This document shows, piece after piece, positions 11,847 through 23,674 of a stretch of 64,000 nucleotides of DNA. The DNA comes from Syngnathus acus (lineage: Eukaryota > Chordata > Actinopteri > Syngnathiformes > Syngnathidae), in assembly GCF_901709675.1 (NCBI RefSeq), contig NC_051095.1:17098456-17162455 (forward strand). The letters run 5' to 3'. A model generated the notes under the pieces. The model was not told the origin of the DNA and did not search any database. It saw only the letters and a program-made list of their open reading frames with translations. Numbering within the stretch: position 1 is the stretch's first letter; each line of letters begins with the position of its first letter. The translations under genes and the position numbers were made by a program.

Positions 11847-14800
11847 ATGTTCATGATCATTCGCGAGTCGACGGCTGCGGGAGGCGGTGCTGCAGCCATG
11901 AGCGTGCCACAGGAGAGGACTGCCAAACAGGTGTGTGTTTACGCCATATCCTCCACACACACAATCACTAATTGTTAGGTATGTTGTACTAGGAAAAGAA
12001 ATTGCACTAATATGGATTTCCATCCAAGTATTTTATTAGAAGTGTTTGGTTTTATTTTTATGGACCTTATTTCAAACCTGGGGAGTGGTGATAAGCAATG
12101 TTATGCAATAGTTGCAGACTACTACTAATCCTACTACTACTAATAATATAAATAATAGAAAATGGATGGGTGGGATAGTAATAATAATAATAATAATAAT
12201 AAATGTGAATTTGAGTGTGAATGCTTGTCTATATTCATCTTGCAATTTTCTGTCCACGGGCGCATCTCGCATCTTGCCCATCTGGAATAGGCTTCGGCTC
12301 CACCTAAACCCTAATGAGGATAAGCGCAATACAAAATGAGAACTAAATGGATTATGTGTTATATTTAAGATAATAGACCAAAATACAACTTGAATTGTGT
12401 ATGTAGACACCTAATGAGGATAAGCGCAATACAAAATGAGAACTAAATGGATTATGCGTTATATTTAAGATAATAGACCAAAATACAACTTGAATTGTGT
12501 ATGTAGACATGCAATACATTATACAGAGTGGATTTTCTAGTATTTGGTACCTTTCATGTTGCTAAACAAGATTACCAAATTATGATGCCGTGCAGTTTCT
12601 GCATCCGTATCAAATCATTAATTGCCATTGTGTGTGTGAGCAGGGGTGTTTGAACACCATAAATCTTGTCTCATGTTGCACTGTGTAATGTGTAAGAAAA
12701 AGAACATTGATTTTGAAAGAAATTATATTATTACAATGAGGGTCATTTTAAGTTTCTCATTTTCACCCCTGATTAAAAGTGACATTTGTTTTAAGAGTAA
12801 ACCAAGTCTGACCTGAGGTTCTCAATCTGCTTTTCTCACCAAAGGTGCAGGCTGCAATCAAAAAGAAGGTAGAGAAGCAGAGGAAGCGCACCGGTGAGCA
12901 GGGAGGAGTCATTACAGCAGACATCCAAGTGTCCACACCGTGTCACCTCCCGAAGACGCTCTCTGAGAACGGGCAGACGTTGGAAGAGAGGCTGGAGCAG
13001 ATGATGGAAGGACCACAAAGGAAAGACAGCAGCAGAGAAGAGGTGGAGCAGTCGGAGCCTGTCGACTTGCTGCCTATCGTGGACTCTGTGTTTGGACAGG
13101 TAGCTCATTGTCAGCTGTGGTGTGTGTTTCCATTGCCCCCTTAACTAAATAAAACCAGGCTGCATACTACAAATAGTGCTATTAATATCAGTAAAATAGG
13201 GCATCTATCTAAGAGGGGGAAAAGACGTTGGAGAGGCCAGAATACGATGAAAGACAGGATATGGCAAGGGTGCGCAAAGTGAATAGAACAGAGTGCTCTT
13301 TGCCACTATGACATTCTTAAATCTATCAAATGCATATTAAATTTGTCAAAAAAAAAAAAAAGAGAAAGTATCCTTAAGTGTTTTAATATGGACTTTTCCC
13401 AATCCAATGACCTCTTGATATTTGACCATTTAGGACTTTGAAATCAACTTTTAATACCTTAAGCCAGGTCAGAAGGGTTATCTATGAAGTCAGACATTAG
13501 TCCTGTACAACACTCAACCCCTAAAACATCCATCCATCCATCCATTTTCTGAACCGCTTAGTCCCCACGGGGGTCGCGGGAGTGCTGGAGCCTATCCCAG
13601 CCATCATCGGGCAGTAGGCGGGGGACACCCTGAACCGGTCGCCAGCCAATCACAGGGCACACAGAGACAAACAACCATTTGCACTCGCACTCACACCTAG
13701 GGACAATTTGGAGTCTTCAATCGGCCTACCAAGCATGTCTTTGGGATGTGGGAGGAAACCGGAGTGCCCGGAGAAAACCCACGCGGGCCCGGGGAGAACA
13801 TGCAAACTCCACACAGGGAGGGCCGGAGGTGGAATCGAACCCGCACCCTCCTAACTGTGAGGCGGACGTGCTACCCAGTGCGCCACCGAGCCGCCTACCC
13901 CTAAAACATATGTTTTCTTTTTTTAAATTAGAGCAACTGTTTCATAAACAGGCGGCTCGGTGGAGCGCTGGGTAGCACGTCCGCCTCACAGTTAGGAGGG
14001 TGCGGGTTCGATTCCACCTCCGGCCCTCCCTGTGTGGAGTTTGCATGAATAGGTGGACAGGGTCTAATGAATGGGTTAAGCACTGCACATTATACAGTGG
14101 TGTCTTAAATAAGGACTTTCATTTGTGACCATGCTCATCTCAAATTATCTTTCCATATTGAAATATATTCAGAAGGAAAATTCTAGATGAATACATACAT
14201 ACCTTTCTTTGGTTAATGTTTGATTGGACCATAGATGTCAAATCCCTAAAACATGACATTTTTCTCCTTTTGCAGAATTATTTACTAGCACACAAAACTG
14301 CTGCTGGTTTGCTACCATATAGGTTCGTATCGCAAATATCTGCTCGAACAGAATGACGGCTTGCATTTTGAAAAATCTGTCGCATTACTTGTAGTAAATT
14401 GAGGTACTCTACCACTGTGCAGTGAATGCTCTCTCACAGATATCTTATATGACTAGGTAAAACGCTGCATTTAATACAGCTACATCAAATATATTGCATC
14501 TCAGTGCATAGTGGGCGCTTCATCATTAAGGATGTGATAGCGTGTGTCGGTGAGGATTTAAGCTCCTTTACTTTAGGAAACATTAGGAAAGTGTAATCCG
14601 TCACAGATAGCGTCATGCTCAGCCAGAGTTATGATAATACAGCCATACCTTGGCAGCCATTGCACTCTGGCTTGCCAGTTGCCATCCCATTACATCTCAT
14701 GTCACTCACAGGATGAGACAAGAGAAGGCAGCGACACAAGAGAGGGCTGTAACATATTTGTGTACCTACATGTTGCATCTGTCGGCTCAGGAATAACGGA

Positions 14801-16613
14801 TCGTGGTGTTGAAAACATAAATAAAACGAGAGGGGATTAAGACGGCCTGTGAGTCATTCTGATTCCCTCTTAGACTGAAGAGGATGTAACATGCTCACGT
14901 CAGCAGGAAAAAAAACAGAAAAAGGAAAACAGCTGATGTCAGTTATGATGCCACAGGTCCAAAAATAAGCGCGAGAGAGTGTCAGCACAATCAGGAAGAA
15001 GTGGAAAGAAATGTGTTGCTTAATGAGGAGCTCATTTCCTGCTTGCACTGATAGACCGTCAGCCCACACAAAGTGAACGGAAATGCAAGCGTTTGACATT
15101 TCTCTAAGAATACTAACACACTCGTACTTTGATGTAATGTCAATTCATTTGAAGCAAAAAAGTAGAGAACCCTCCATCTCACTTCAAATCAGTCATCTTT
15201 GCTAGAGGCTAATAAACAGGTTGCCATTTTTTATTGACAATTCCAAACAGTTTCCTATTTTATTTCTAAAACATGAAGTAGAAGCCATCCAGCAAGCATC
15301 TTGGCCAGAAACTGACATATTAGCGAGAGGCTAATAAAAGAGATATTCCATGGGGTCAAAAAGCACTTGCACGAGAGAAGTGCCCCCACATAAAATAACT
15401 ACATAAATGTCTTCAGACCAGCATCAATTGCTTGTGAATCCTCCTCTTTTTCTTTCATCAAAACTGCGCACCAAATTGTTTTGACCTTTGTAACTTTCAT
15501 TTCCCACCTTTCCCCAAATCCCCCACCCTACATCTCTTCTACACTGTGCAAAAAATGTAAATTCCCCAAAACAACACCTGTCATGAAGTGAATGGAGCTG
15601 GGCGACCAAATGCAGCTTGGACCAGGGTTAATTGAACAAACTCAAAAGACAAACTATAGATGCTCGACTAGCGACGTGAATAACTGAACAGAAAGACAAA
15701 ACAAGAGGAGAACAGACAAGCAACTAGAAGAAACAAGAAGACATAAGTCGCAAGCAATCCAAAAGGGGAGTGAGGGGCAGACAGGACTTAAATACAAGAC
15801 AGGTAACGAGATGCAAGTGACGGCAATTACACTGATCAGAGCACAGGAGGGGAGGGGCGAGCACACAGCCACGCGAACCGAAACTATGACATTAAAACAA
15901 GGAAACGAACTGTGACAGATCTTGACAACACAAATAATTGACATGTTAATATTTTGTGCTGGGGATACACATTTGAAAATTCTCACTATTTGTTTAAATT
16001 TCAGTTATTCAAACCACAATAATGTAATAAAGCGCGCCAACAACATCTGATTAATCATGAAACTTTGAGAATTTTTTTTTAAAATATATCATTATCACTG
16101 AACAGACACAACAAACAGTTTCCTATTTTTTTCTAAAAATGTTTATGTAGTTTATTCAAATTTGAAGGGCCACTCTCTCCCTCCAATAATTAAAAGAATG
16201 CAGAAATAATCATTATTCATGCACATTAACATTGCAATTCAATGAAAAGCTTTGTATTAAATAAACAGATTGGACTGGTGGGACACCTTTCTCCTGCCCA
16301 TCATCCGGAAAGCAATGCCTCACAAGTGTTTGCCCTGACAATGTTACCTGAGTCCAACCAATATATTTGTATTTTTTCTGTTCTTGCTCTTGCATATTGG
16401 GCTACGTCAAATGAGTAAGATCAGATAATGACGACATAGTTAGTATCAATTACCACTGAACCCATCCGGCCCTCATCCCTTACACTATACATCGTCAATC
16501 TCTGACTGACAGCTCTTGTTAGAGGACACCAGTTGCTGATCATCCGACACCAGATCTTTACTCAATGCACACGCACGCACGCACGCACGCACGCACGCAC
16601 ACACGCACGCACG

Positions 16614-16650
<37 letters not shown>

Positions 16651-17761
16651 ACACACAAACCTAATTTACATAATGAATTGAAATGTGATAAGAAGGAACT
16701 GAGCAGCTAATTAATCAGTTATAATGGTATGAGCTAGCTGCTGATCTCAGTACGTACGCATGTCTCCCACTCAACTCATCTGGGTGAGTCATTGATGAGT
16801 CCAGACCGGTTGTTGATTAACCAACATGAAATTACTGAAATTGCGAAACCGTGGCAGGAAATTAAGTAAGTGACTTAACTGACTAACTGATTTAACTGTC
16901 ACACAATTTTGAAAGCATTGTAACTACCAAAAGTGATACTGGTACCAGTATTGCTAATTCACCTGTAGAACTAATGCTAATCTTTTCAGTGTAAGGGTTT
17001 AGTAAGATGCAATCATGAATAAAGTACTAAGTTGCATCATCGGGTGGCAGCCTGCGCTGAGTGAGAGTATAGGCAACATGAGGCCTACCAGTCTGGGGAT
17101 GCCAATTGAATCCGGCCCATCTTGTAATGATTCAAATCATCGACAGCAGGAGTCACAACAGTTACTATTGCCATAGCCAGAAAATTGCTGGCCAGTAATA
17201 CGCTCCCCTACGTTCATTTTCAACTCAACAGACCATGGCACACACTCATTCACTGACGTTATTGCCATAGTGTTAGATTTGTGGATGGCCGACCCGAGTG
17301 GTGAAAATTAATACATTCACCTCAAATGAATATATTTTTAGTGATGAAGTGTATGCATCCAATTTTTAAAAATCATTCTCTACTTAGCTTATTTAATTCA
17401 TTGTGGGAGGGCTCGGCAACATAACCCCCAATTTAAGAGTTTAATTAATTCCACCATACTTGTAATTCAAACCATTCATATCTCAAAATCAACTTTTTCC
17501 AATGAAATGAATAGAAATAATATTAATCTGGTCCAGATCCCCCAAGAACGCATCACAATTTTTTAATGTCTTCATTCGGAAAAATGACACTGAATTCTAA
17601 AATATGAATACAGTATATTTAAAAAAGTATTAAGAAGATCATAAAGGCAGAAACAAAATGGTTTTAAGAAGTTTAAATTTGCAGTCAAGCACTCACTCAC
17701 TCACGTACGCACGCACGCACGCACGCACGCACGCACACGCACACGCACACGCACACGCACG

Positions 17762-17816
<55 letters not shown>

Positions 17817-20800
17817 ATGTCCCCTTTTTTCTCTGGCGCCTTCTAGTGGCATGATTTGCATACATCACCAGTCCAAAAAAGACATGCAGTACATGCAGTA
17901 CTTATTTCAAAGTTAAAGCAGTTATCTTCTATTCCCGTGACCGGTTTTAACCATTATGTTCTCATTTTTATCCTTTTTCGCGCGTACATTCATCATCGTC
18001 AATGTTCACACAAAACTGCATCGGTGACACCACAATTATTCCCTTAATACAAGATAATTGCTGTTTTTTTTAATTTAGTTTTTTAGGGGTTTTTTTTGTG
18101 AAAAAACTTGCTGCACCAGCCCTCATATTACGAGAAAATTGTATTTCAATCATCGCTTTAAAATAGCAAATAGGTGCAGAGTTCTTGCTGTTTTCTGTTT
18201 TATTTTTCCTTGTACCCTTTCAGCTCTTCTTTTCATCATCACATCCACTCCTTCAATCTGATACAGCAACGATTAATCCCCTTCTGTTTTTACCCTCTTA
18301 ATTCTCTCCCTAAAAGCGATCTTGCTGCAGATGAAGTCATTTGGGTGCTGATACAACATATGTGAGATTGATGGAGACGCTCGAGAGATTACAGTAGTTG
18401 AGAAGTGTAAAAAGAGAATTAGAGATGCATCACTCAAGTGAAGCATTCCGTTTAGTTGAGGGCGCTTATTTTGGGTCATGTATGCAATGACCCTGGGATG
18501 GGCAAAGGTGGGCGGAGTCAATCAGCCTTGTGATTACTGGCATAGATTAGAGGCGCTCTTCATCACTGAGTGGCATCACATCATCACACTATGGGGGAAC
18601 ACTTGGAGTTTTTCTCCACAATGGAGCAGCTGGAGTTTTGAAACGAGCAGCTAGTGAGGAGACAAAAGGGAAGAGTGTGAGGCAAGTGGTGCAGAAAAGA
18701 AGAGGACTATAGGTTGGGAGCTTGGGTGATGGGTAACTGCACCAAATCATCCATGAAAGAAAAAATGAGGAAGGTAAGACTTTAAGTATCATAACTGGCA
18801 TAGAATATTTCCTTATTTTGAACTAACTGAGATGAGCATGCAGGGTTAGTTAGACCGCCATTTAACCAAGGGAACCGTATTCTCGTCAGAGCCCATTTGA
18901 GTTTGTATTTCAGGCTTGTTTTATATTACAAATGACTTCATGATAAAACGTGCATTCTAATATTTGTGGGTTAAAAGTAAAAGGATTGTATGATTGGACA
19001 TGAAGAAATGCATCACGGAATGTAATCGCCCAGCGGTTGTATGTTTGTCATCCCTTGATCCTTCCCTAAGAAATTTGGCAGTTTGATCCTGGACATGTCA
19101 TGGAGTACAAGTCTGACAAACATACAATATAATGCAATTCCATACAAACAATGACTTTGAATATTATTGTTAATCAGCTTTTAAAATAATATTTTCTTTT
19201 TAATAATATCATTGCATTAGTACTGTTATGGACATTATGTTTTTGTTGTAACTGCAATTTTAATGAATACCTTATGTATTATTATAATGCCCCTTTCCTC
19301 CATCGGTTGGCTCCAGGACCTCGCAATTTGATTTTGACATACTAAGAATTCTTTTTCTAATCAGTTTAAAAAAAAAAATCTGTATTCCAAACACGGTGCA
19401 ACTTTTGACTGTAATTTAGACGCAAGATGACTCAAGAGAAAGTCAGTGTCAGGCTTGGCTCAAGGAGAGGACTCGAATGCAGAGTGACCAAAAAATGGGA
19501 ATTTTCTGACAGGCTTGAGCCGGCAAAAACCAAAAACACCTCAAAGAGGGAAAACAAGGTGGCAAAACAAAACTGAAATTCTCTGAGCAAAGGCTTCTTC
19601 ACAAAATTTTCTCAAAAGTATCTTTAGTTTACGTGATCGCTGGTACTCCTGACGAGACAAGACGCACTGGCACAAGACAAGGGGAAGACGCTGACTCAAT
19701 ACACACAGAAGGGGAAGGGCAAAGGTGCACACAATTAGGATCAGGGAAGACAATCAGACTGACGCACAGAGGAAGGAAGGGCCCACGAACTGAAACAAGA
19801 GGAGAGTTACTTATCAAAATATAACAGGAAGTGACAATACAACAAAAAGGACAAGACAATAACAACCCACAAATCGTAACGGTATGACAGTCAGATCCAC
19901 AAAGAGCAGACATCATAAAAGTGAGGGCATGGGACCCAGTCGGCACAAAGGTTTCAATTGGGTCACGCTATTGATTAGCTAGCCGGCACACTATTGGTAG
20001 AGTCTAAACACAAGCTAATTTCACCGAAGCTAATGAAGACGGTATGTGCTTTAATTCTTGATCATCTGGGTCAACTTGAAAGTATGTCACAGGCGTGACA
20101 GAGACTTCAGTAAAATGCAAAGATGGTCACCCCAATTGGACAAAAACAACACATTTAGAAGACATGTTACTGTGTTCCGTAATGCAAAATGACTTTTATC
20201 CGATTACTCAATTAGTTGGTGAAATAATCAGTACAACGTAGCTTATAAAACTATCCGCTAGTTGCAGCCACAGTTGACACATCTTGTATCTCTTTTAAAT
20301 TGGAGAAAAATTCGGAACTAAAAAGGTTAGAAACGAGTCAAATAGAAACATTTCCAACGCTTCCTTGAAATGAAAATTTCTCTGAAAGATGTTGTTTTTA
20401 TGTGTCAGCAAACATGGCTGACTGAAGACAAGGCTAACAACCTGGTCTGCCTCTAAAGGGGGTGTCAGTGGGGGGTGAAGTGATGGGCTTCAGGGGCGTG
20501 CGACAGCAGGAAGAGCAAGACGAGGAAGTGGAAGAGGATGTGTTCAAAAATCCTTTCGGGACGTTGGTGAAGAACAGCAACATGCACAACATCGCGGGCC
20601 CCGCCTGCGTCTTTCTCAAGCAAGGCTTTTTGCTGACGCTCGTACGTAACAAGCTGTGACCCATCCCTGCTCATCTTCATCCCTCCATCATGGCCGAAAT
20701 CTACCGCATCACCGCTTCGGGGTCGATCGTTCCGAACCATGGATAAATGATTGACTTTTGATTGTGTGGCACTCACCCCTCGTGTGTTGTGGTACAAAAC

Positions 20801-22497
20801 TACTGACCCACTTCTCAGTTGATCTTCCATTCCATCCATCCATTGTGCTTGTGCTTGTTGGGGTCAGGGGTGACATGGGGCCAATCTGGCTAACTTTGTG
20901 CAAGAGGCGGGTTACAGCATAGAATGGTTGCAACTTGCAAGCAATCTAAGTAATCCTTAACGTTTTTGGTGTTATATGCGGATTTTTACAAACGCATCTG
21001 AAGGGCTGCAAATGTCTCTACATACATATTATTTAACTATCACTGAACTTTTTTTAATTACATGAAATTGCTCATCTATTATACAGATTTGTTTAAAAAA
21101 AACATTTGAAAATACTTTTGAGAAATCTATCCCTACCTAATTTCTATATTTGAAATAGTTGTATTGGTTCTTGTGCTATAGTAATTTATATTTCTTGAGA
21201 TTGTGAATTTTGTGTTTTCCTTAGCTTTAAATTATTAGCATCCAAATGACAACAAATAAAATTCAATAAAATCTACAACTTTTTGTGCAATGAAGCTGAG
21301 TTTAATTTTTTAAAAACCGAATTACTGAAATAATTCAAGTTTTCCAAGAAATTATTACTGTAACTGTAACCCTCCATTCATGGTCAATGTCACCATTATC
21401 ATGGCATTTAAAAAATGTCTTAAATATATTTGTTATAAACCTATTAATTAAATTGTTGAATGAGCAACAGAGGTTAAAAGCTTTCAAGTCGATGAAATTG
21501 ATCATCATTGCTTCCAACAGGATCGAGAGCTGAGACCAGAAGAGATGGATGGTGAGTTTTTTTCTTTTTTTAAATACTACCTTTCCTCTTCTCCATCAAA
21601 CTGAATAAAATACCTGACTTGCACTTTTAATCATGTGCATGTCTTCAGAGCTCCGTGAAGCCTTTTTAGAGTTTGATAAGAACAAGGATGGCTTCATCAG
21701 CCATAAAGACCTGGGGGAGTGCATGAGGACCATGGGATACATGCCCACCGAGATGGAGCTCATAGAATTGAGTCAGCAAATTTGTGAGTGGATCAGAAGC
21801 ACACTCAGCAGAATATATTTTTGTTGTTTTGCTGATTTTTGATAAAATGTCCAATGCGTCTGTTCTACAGGTGGAGGCAAAGTGGACTTTGAGGATTTTG
21901 TGGAGCTGATGGGACCCAAAATGTTGGCAGAGACTGCAGACATGATTGGAGTCAAAGAACTACGTGATGCATTCAAAGAGGTCTGGATATTCGGCAATTT
22001 CTTATACATTGTGGTTCAGTTTTGATCAAATGCACAATGTCGTGAAACCCTGCATATTTGTGTTTTGGAATTCACATTTTTGCCTATTCATACAGTATGT
22101 GTATTTGTTGTTTAGGGGGGGGCTTTGCTTGATTATTTGCTTGAAAAAAATAACATATTTGTTGTTTTTGTGCTCCGGCTGAAACCATGTTTGATTTGAA
22201 AATTCTCTCCAAAAAATGATGGATTCTCTCTTTGGTCCCAGTTTGATTCCAATGGTGACGGTCAGATCAGTTTGTCTGAGCTACGCGAGGCCATGAAGAA
22301 GCTGATGGGAGAACAAGTGACCAACAGAGAGATAAATGAGATTCTCAGAGACGTGGACCTCAATGGAGACGGTTTGGTAGACTTTGAGGGTGAGCGCTGA
22401 ATTCTATTTGCATTTTGTGACTGTGTCTCGAAACTCAACACATTTATTTTCTGCTCATTTGCTTCTTTCAGAGTTTGTGAGAATGATGTCCCGTTGA
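11847..22497 (+). CDS. cabp2: Calcium-binding protein 2-like EF-hand sensor, long (caldendrin-like) form
   Basis: Long-form exons are 11847-11930, 12845-13099, 21521-21551, 21649-21783, 21871-21980, 22242-22389 and 22472-22497: 262 residues, all phases matching. The C-terminal 150 residues are a CaBP: EF1 loop [12 protein letters not shown], a degenerate EF2 (GGKVDFEDF), EF3 [14 protein letters not shown]4 [12 protein letters not shown], ending FVRMMSR. The [16 protein letters not shown] and [13 protein letters not shown] wording fits CaBP2 better than CaBP1, 4 or 5. The long N-terminus is basic ([11 protein letters not shown]) and ends [11 protein letters not shown], which matches the LSSAFGQ end of caldendrin, the long CaBP1 form. 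CaBPs modulate Cav1 channels at retinal and cochlear synapses by competing with calmodulin. A CaBP4-type identity is less likely. A polyadenylation signal follows at 22922. Duplicate status (2a or 2b) cannot be told. Confidence 0.88.
12205..12345 (-). mobile_element. Eroded SINE fragment beside the 100-bp duplication
   Basis: Plus-strand text runs GTGAATGCTTGTCT, GGGCGCATC, GAATAGGCTTCGGCTCCA, AATGAGGATAAGCG, which is the SINE body read in reverse. It leads directly into the tandem duplication at 12311. Confidence 0.5.
12311..12510. repeat. 100-bp tandem duplication
   Basis: 12311-12410 and 12411-12510 are adjacent copies with period exactly 100. I see one internal mismatch (TGTT at about 12356 versus CGTT at 12456) plus the last base. 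It lies in the cabp2 long-form intron 1. Confidence 0.9.
13517..13909 (-). mobile_element. tRNA-derived SINE with 13-bp target duplication
   Basis: The element at 13530-13896 is flanked by perfect copies of ACCCCTAAAACAT (13517-13529 and 13897-13909), so this is a real retroposition. On the minus strand the head is tRNA-like: A-box region GGGTAGCACGTCCG and a perfect B box GGTTCGATTCC. The body contains the percomorph SINE phrases CTGAACCGCTTAGTCC and GCCAGCCAATCACAGGGCAC. The tail is (ATGG)n-like. It sits in a cabp2 intron. Confidence 0.85.
13951..14047 (+). mobile_element. Head-only SINE copy, inverted to its neighbour
   Basis: About 97 bases repeat the tRNA-like head of the SINE at 13530-13896 in the opposite orientation, with two or three differences, then stop abruptly at TTTGCATG. 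Only 54 bases separate the two heads. Confidence 0.85.
15600..15930. repeat. Dispersed repeat, unclassified (copy 1)
   Basis: An A-rich block with ACTTAAATACAAGACAGGTAACGAGA, GGAGGGGCGAGCACACAG and GAACCGAAACTATGACA. A related arrangement occurs at 19440-19960. It looks like part of a larger fish transposable element, family unknown. Confidence 0.4.
16565..16665. repeat. (ACGC)n/(AC)n microsatellite
   Basis: ACGC units pass into pure AC repeats; dinucleotide-rich with no coding meaning. Confidence 0.95.
17690..17815. repeat. (ACGC)n/(CA)n microsatellite
   Basis: A compound repeat of ACGC, ACGCAC and then about 25 CA units. The apparent His/Thr-rich ORF across it is an artefact. Confidence 0.95.
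18591..18641 (+). promoter_or_regulatory. Possible upstream ORF in the cabp2 short-form 5' leader
   Basis: A 16-codon ORF starts with ACTATGG at 18591 and stops at 18641, 87 bases before the MGNC start at 18729. If the short transcript begins upstream of 18591, this uORF could dampen translation. The transcription start is not known. Confidence 0.35.
18729..20641 (+). CDS. cabp2: Alternative first exons of cabp2, short myristoylated form
   Basis: Exon 18729-18773 encodes [15 protein letters not shown] and ends at AAG|gtaag. Exon 20459-20641 (61 codons) contains [13 protein letters not shown] and then [15 protein letters not shown], and ends at CTC|gtacgt. Both are phase 0 and splice to the shared exon at 21521 ([10 protein letters not shown]), giving about 225 residues, close to the usual CaBP2 length. 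MGNC is an N-myristoylation signal with a possible palmitoylated Cys, as in short CaBP1 and CaBP2, which are membrane-anchored. GPACVFLK matches the GPACIFLR element of CaBP1, 2 and 5. The promoter for this form must lie near 18.5 kb, about 6.7 kb downstream of the long-form start. Confidence 0.85.
19440..19960. repeat. Dispersed repeat, unclassified (copy 2)
   Basis: A-rich block beginning GGCTCAAGGAGAGGACTCGA, with AAGGGCCCACGAACTGAAAC and AAGTGACAATACAACAAAAA. The layout resembles 15600-15930. It lies between the two short-form exons of cabp2. Confidence 0.4.
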
Positions 22498-22642
22498 TGT
22501 GCATCGCACGGGCGATGGCATTTAACACAAAAACCAGGGACGACTCTACACATCTTTGTCTGTAGTTCTAGCATTTTATGTTGCTATATAAAAATATATA
22601 TGTATATAATTTAAAAAAAAAAGTAACAGAAATTGTATAACA

Positions 22643-22838
22643 CAGAATATATGGACAAAAGTGTTGGAACAATTTTTTAAAATAACTTAGTGTTCCCGAA
22701 GGCATGCTTTGATGAGTTTGGTTTAAAAGAACTTGAGATGTGAGATCAACAGGAATCACACATAAAAAAACAAAAGTTTTATTTTTATTTCCAATGGCTT
22801 CCAATGGCCAGGTGTCCTAATACTCATGTCCATACACT
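22643..22838. mobile_element. Tc1/mariner-type MITE in cabp2 3' UTR
   Basis: The left end ATATGGACAAAAGTGTTGGA is matched in inverted orientation at the right end (reverse complement TATGGACATGAGTATTAGGA). This is the familiar fish Tc1-related terminal repeat. It lies between the cabp2 stop and its AATAAA. Confidence 0.7.
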
Positions 22839-22921
22839 TGTAGTCAAGATGAAATTGCTGACTTTCTGTTTGTTTTTTATACATCAAATATTTGCATGTA
22901 ACATTCCGTTTGTAAATCTGT

Positions 22922-22927
22922 AATAAA
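22922..22927 (+). terminator. cabp2 polyadenylation signal
   Basis: AATAAA 425 bases after the stop codon at 22497; the only well placed signal on this strand. Confidence 0.6.
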
Positions 22928-22982
22928 CAAGTTAAAAAAAAAAAAACAAGAGCATAGAAGCAGCCACTGTGATTTTACTCAC

Positions 22983-22988
22983 TTTATT
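22983..22988 (-). terminator. Distal polyadenylation signal for the betaB1-crystallin-like gene
   Basis: TTTATT on the plus strand is AATAAA on the minus strand. A nearer candidate is at 23234-23239. If the distal one is used, the two convergent transcripts end within about 60 bases of each other. Confidence 0.4.
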
Positions 22989-23674
22989 ATCTTTTTACAC
23001 CAATAGACCAACATTTGATGTTAAAAGGTATGATTTGGATCATGCATATTAAGCAAATATTTGATTCAAAAACAGATCATCCAACTGGCATCACACAGAG
23101 CTACAATGGTTTCTGAATTGTTTTGAAATCAACAGCGTTGCCCAGGATTGGCCATTTAAATTCATGACAAGCTGTTATATGGTTTTCAAGTAGTAAGTCA
23201 CCTGACATCAACATCTTTGAAACAATTGTTGTTTTTATTGAAAACTTGGCCAGGATTCTGTACAGCAGAGTGTATGTGCAATACACAGGGGCCAGAGCAG
23301 GAGGTGCTAAAGACTCTTTTTCCCATAGTGCATTGTACCCTGAATCACGAATCTTGTGTAAAATTGCAATAGGTGTCTTGTTCCTTCTTCAGAGCTTTGT
23401 AGGAGAATGAAGATAGGGACTAAACATTAAAAAAAAAAAAAAAAAGGGGGGGGGGAGAGAAAGGGGAGAAACTAAGCTCAGCCCATAGGGGAGAAAGAGA
23501 AAAATGGACAGTGAGGAATGGATATCCTTTCCACGAGATGAGGTCCAGGTCAAGGAGAGCCTCACTGCTTTTCGGCCGTGATCAGGTAAGGCCTTAGACG
23601 TCTCTTCCCCTTCCCCTCTTCTTGCGCCCCTCTCCCTCACTTCCGCTCTTTCTCTTTCTCTCCTTTCCCGAGCC

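Larger units (their letters stand above)
14048..18590. other. Large cabp2 intron, non-coding with repeats
   Basis: Contains a dispersed repeat at about 15600-15930 that shares phrases with 19440-19960, two compound microsatellites, and otherwise AT-rich sequence. No exon is supported; no ORF has domain features. Confidence 0.5.

Noticed and set aside
11847-13099. A separate cabp4 gene
   Set aside because: The two exons have no EF hands of their own, and splice in phase with the cabp2 exons; no second EF-hand set is present.
13780-13895. tRNA gene (A and B box-like sequence, minus strand)
   Set aside because: The B box is perfect, but the segment is the head of a SINE with target duplication and a second copy nearby; it does not fold as a complete tRNA by eye.
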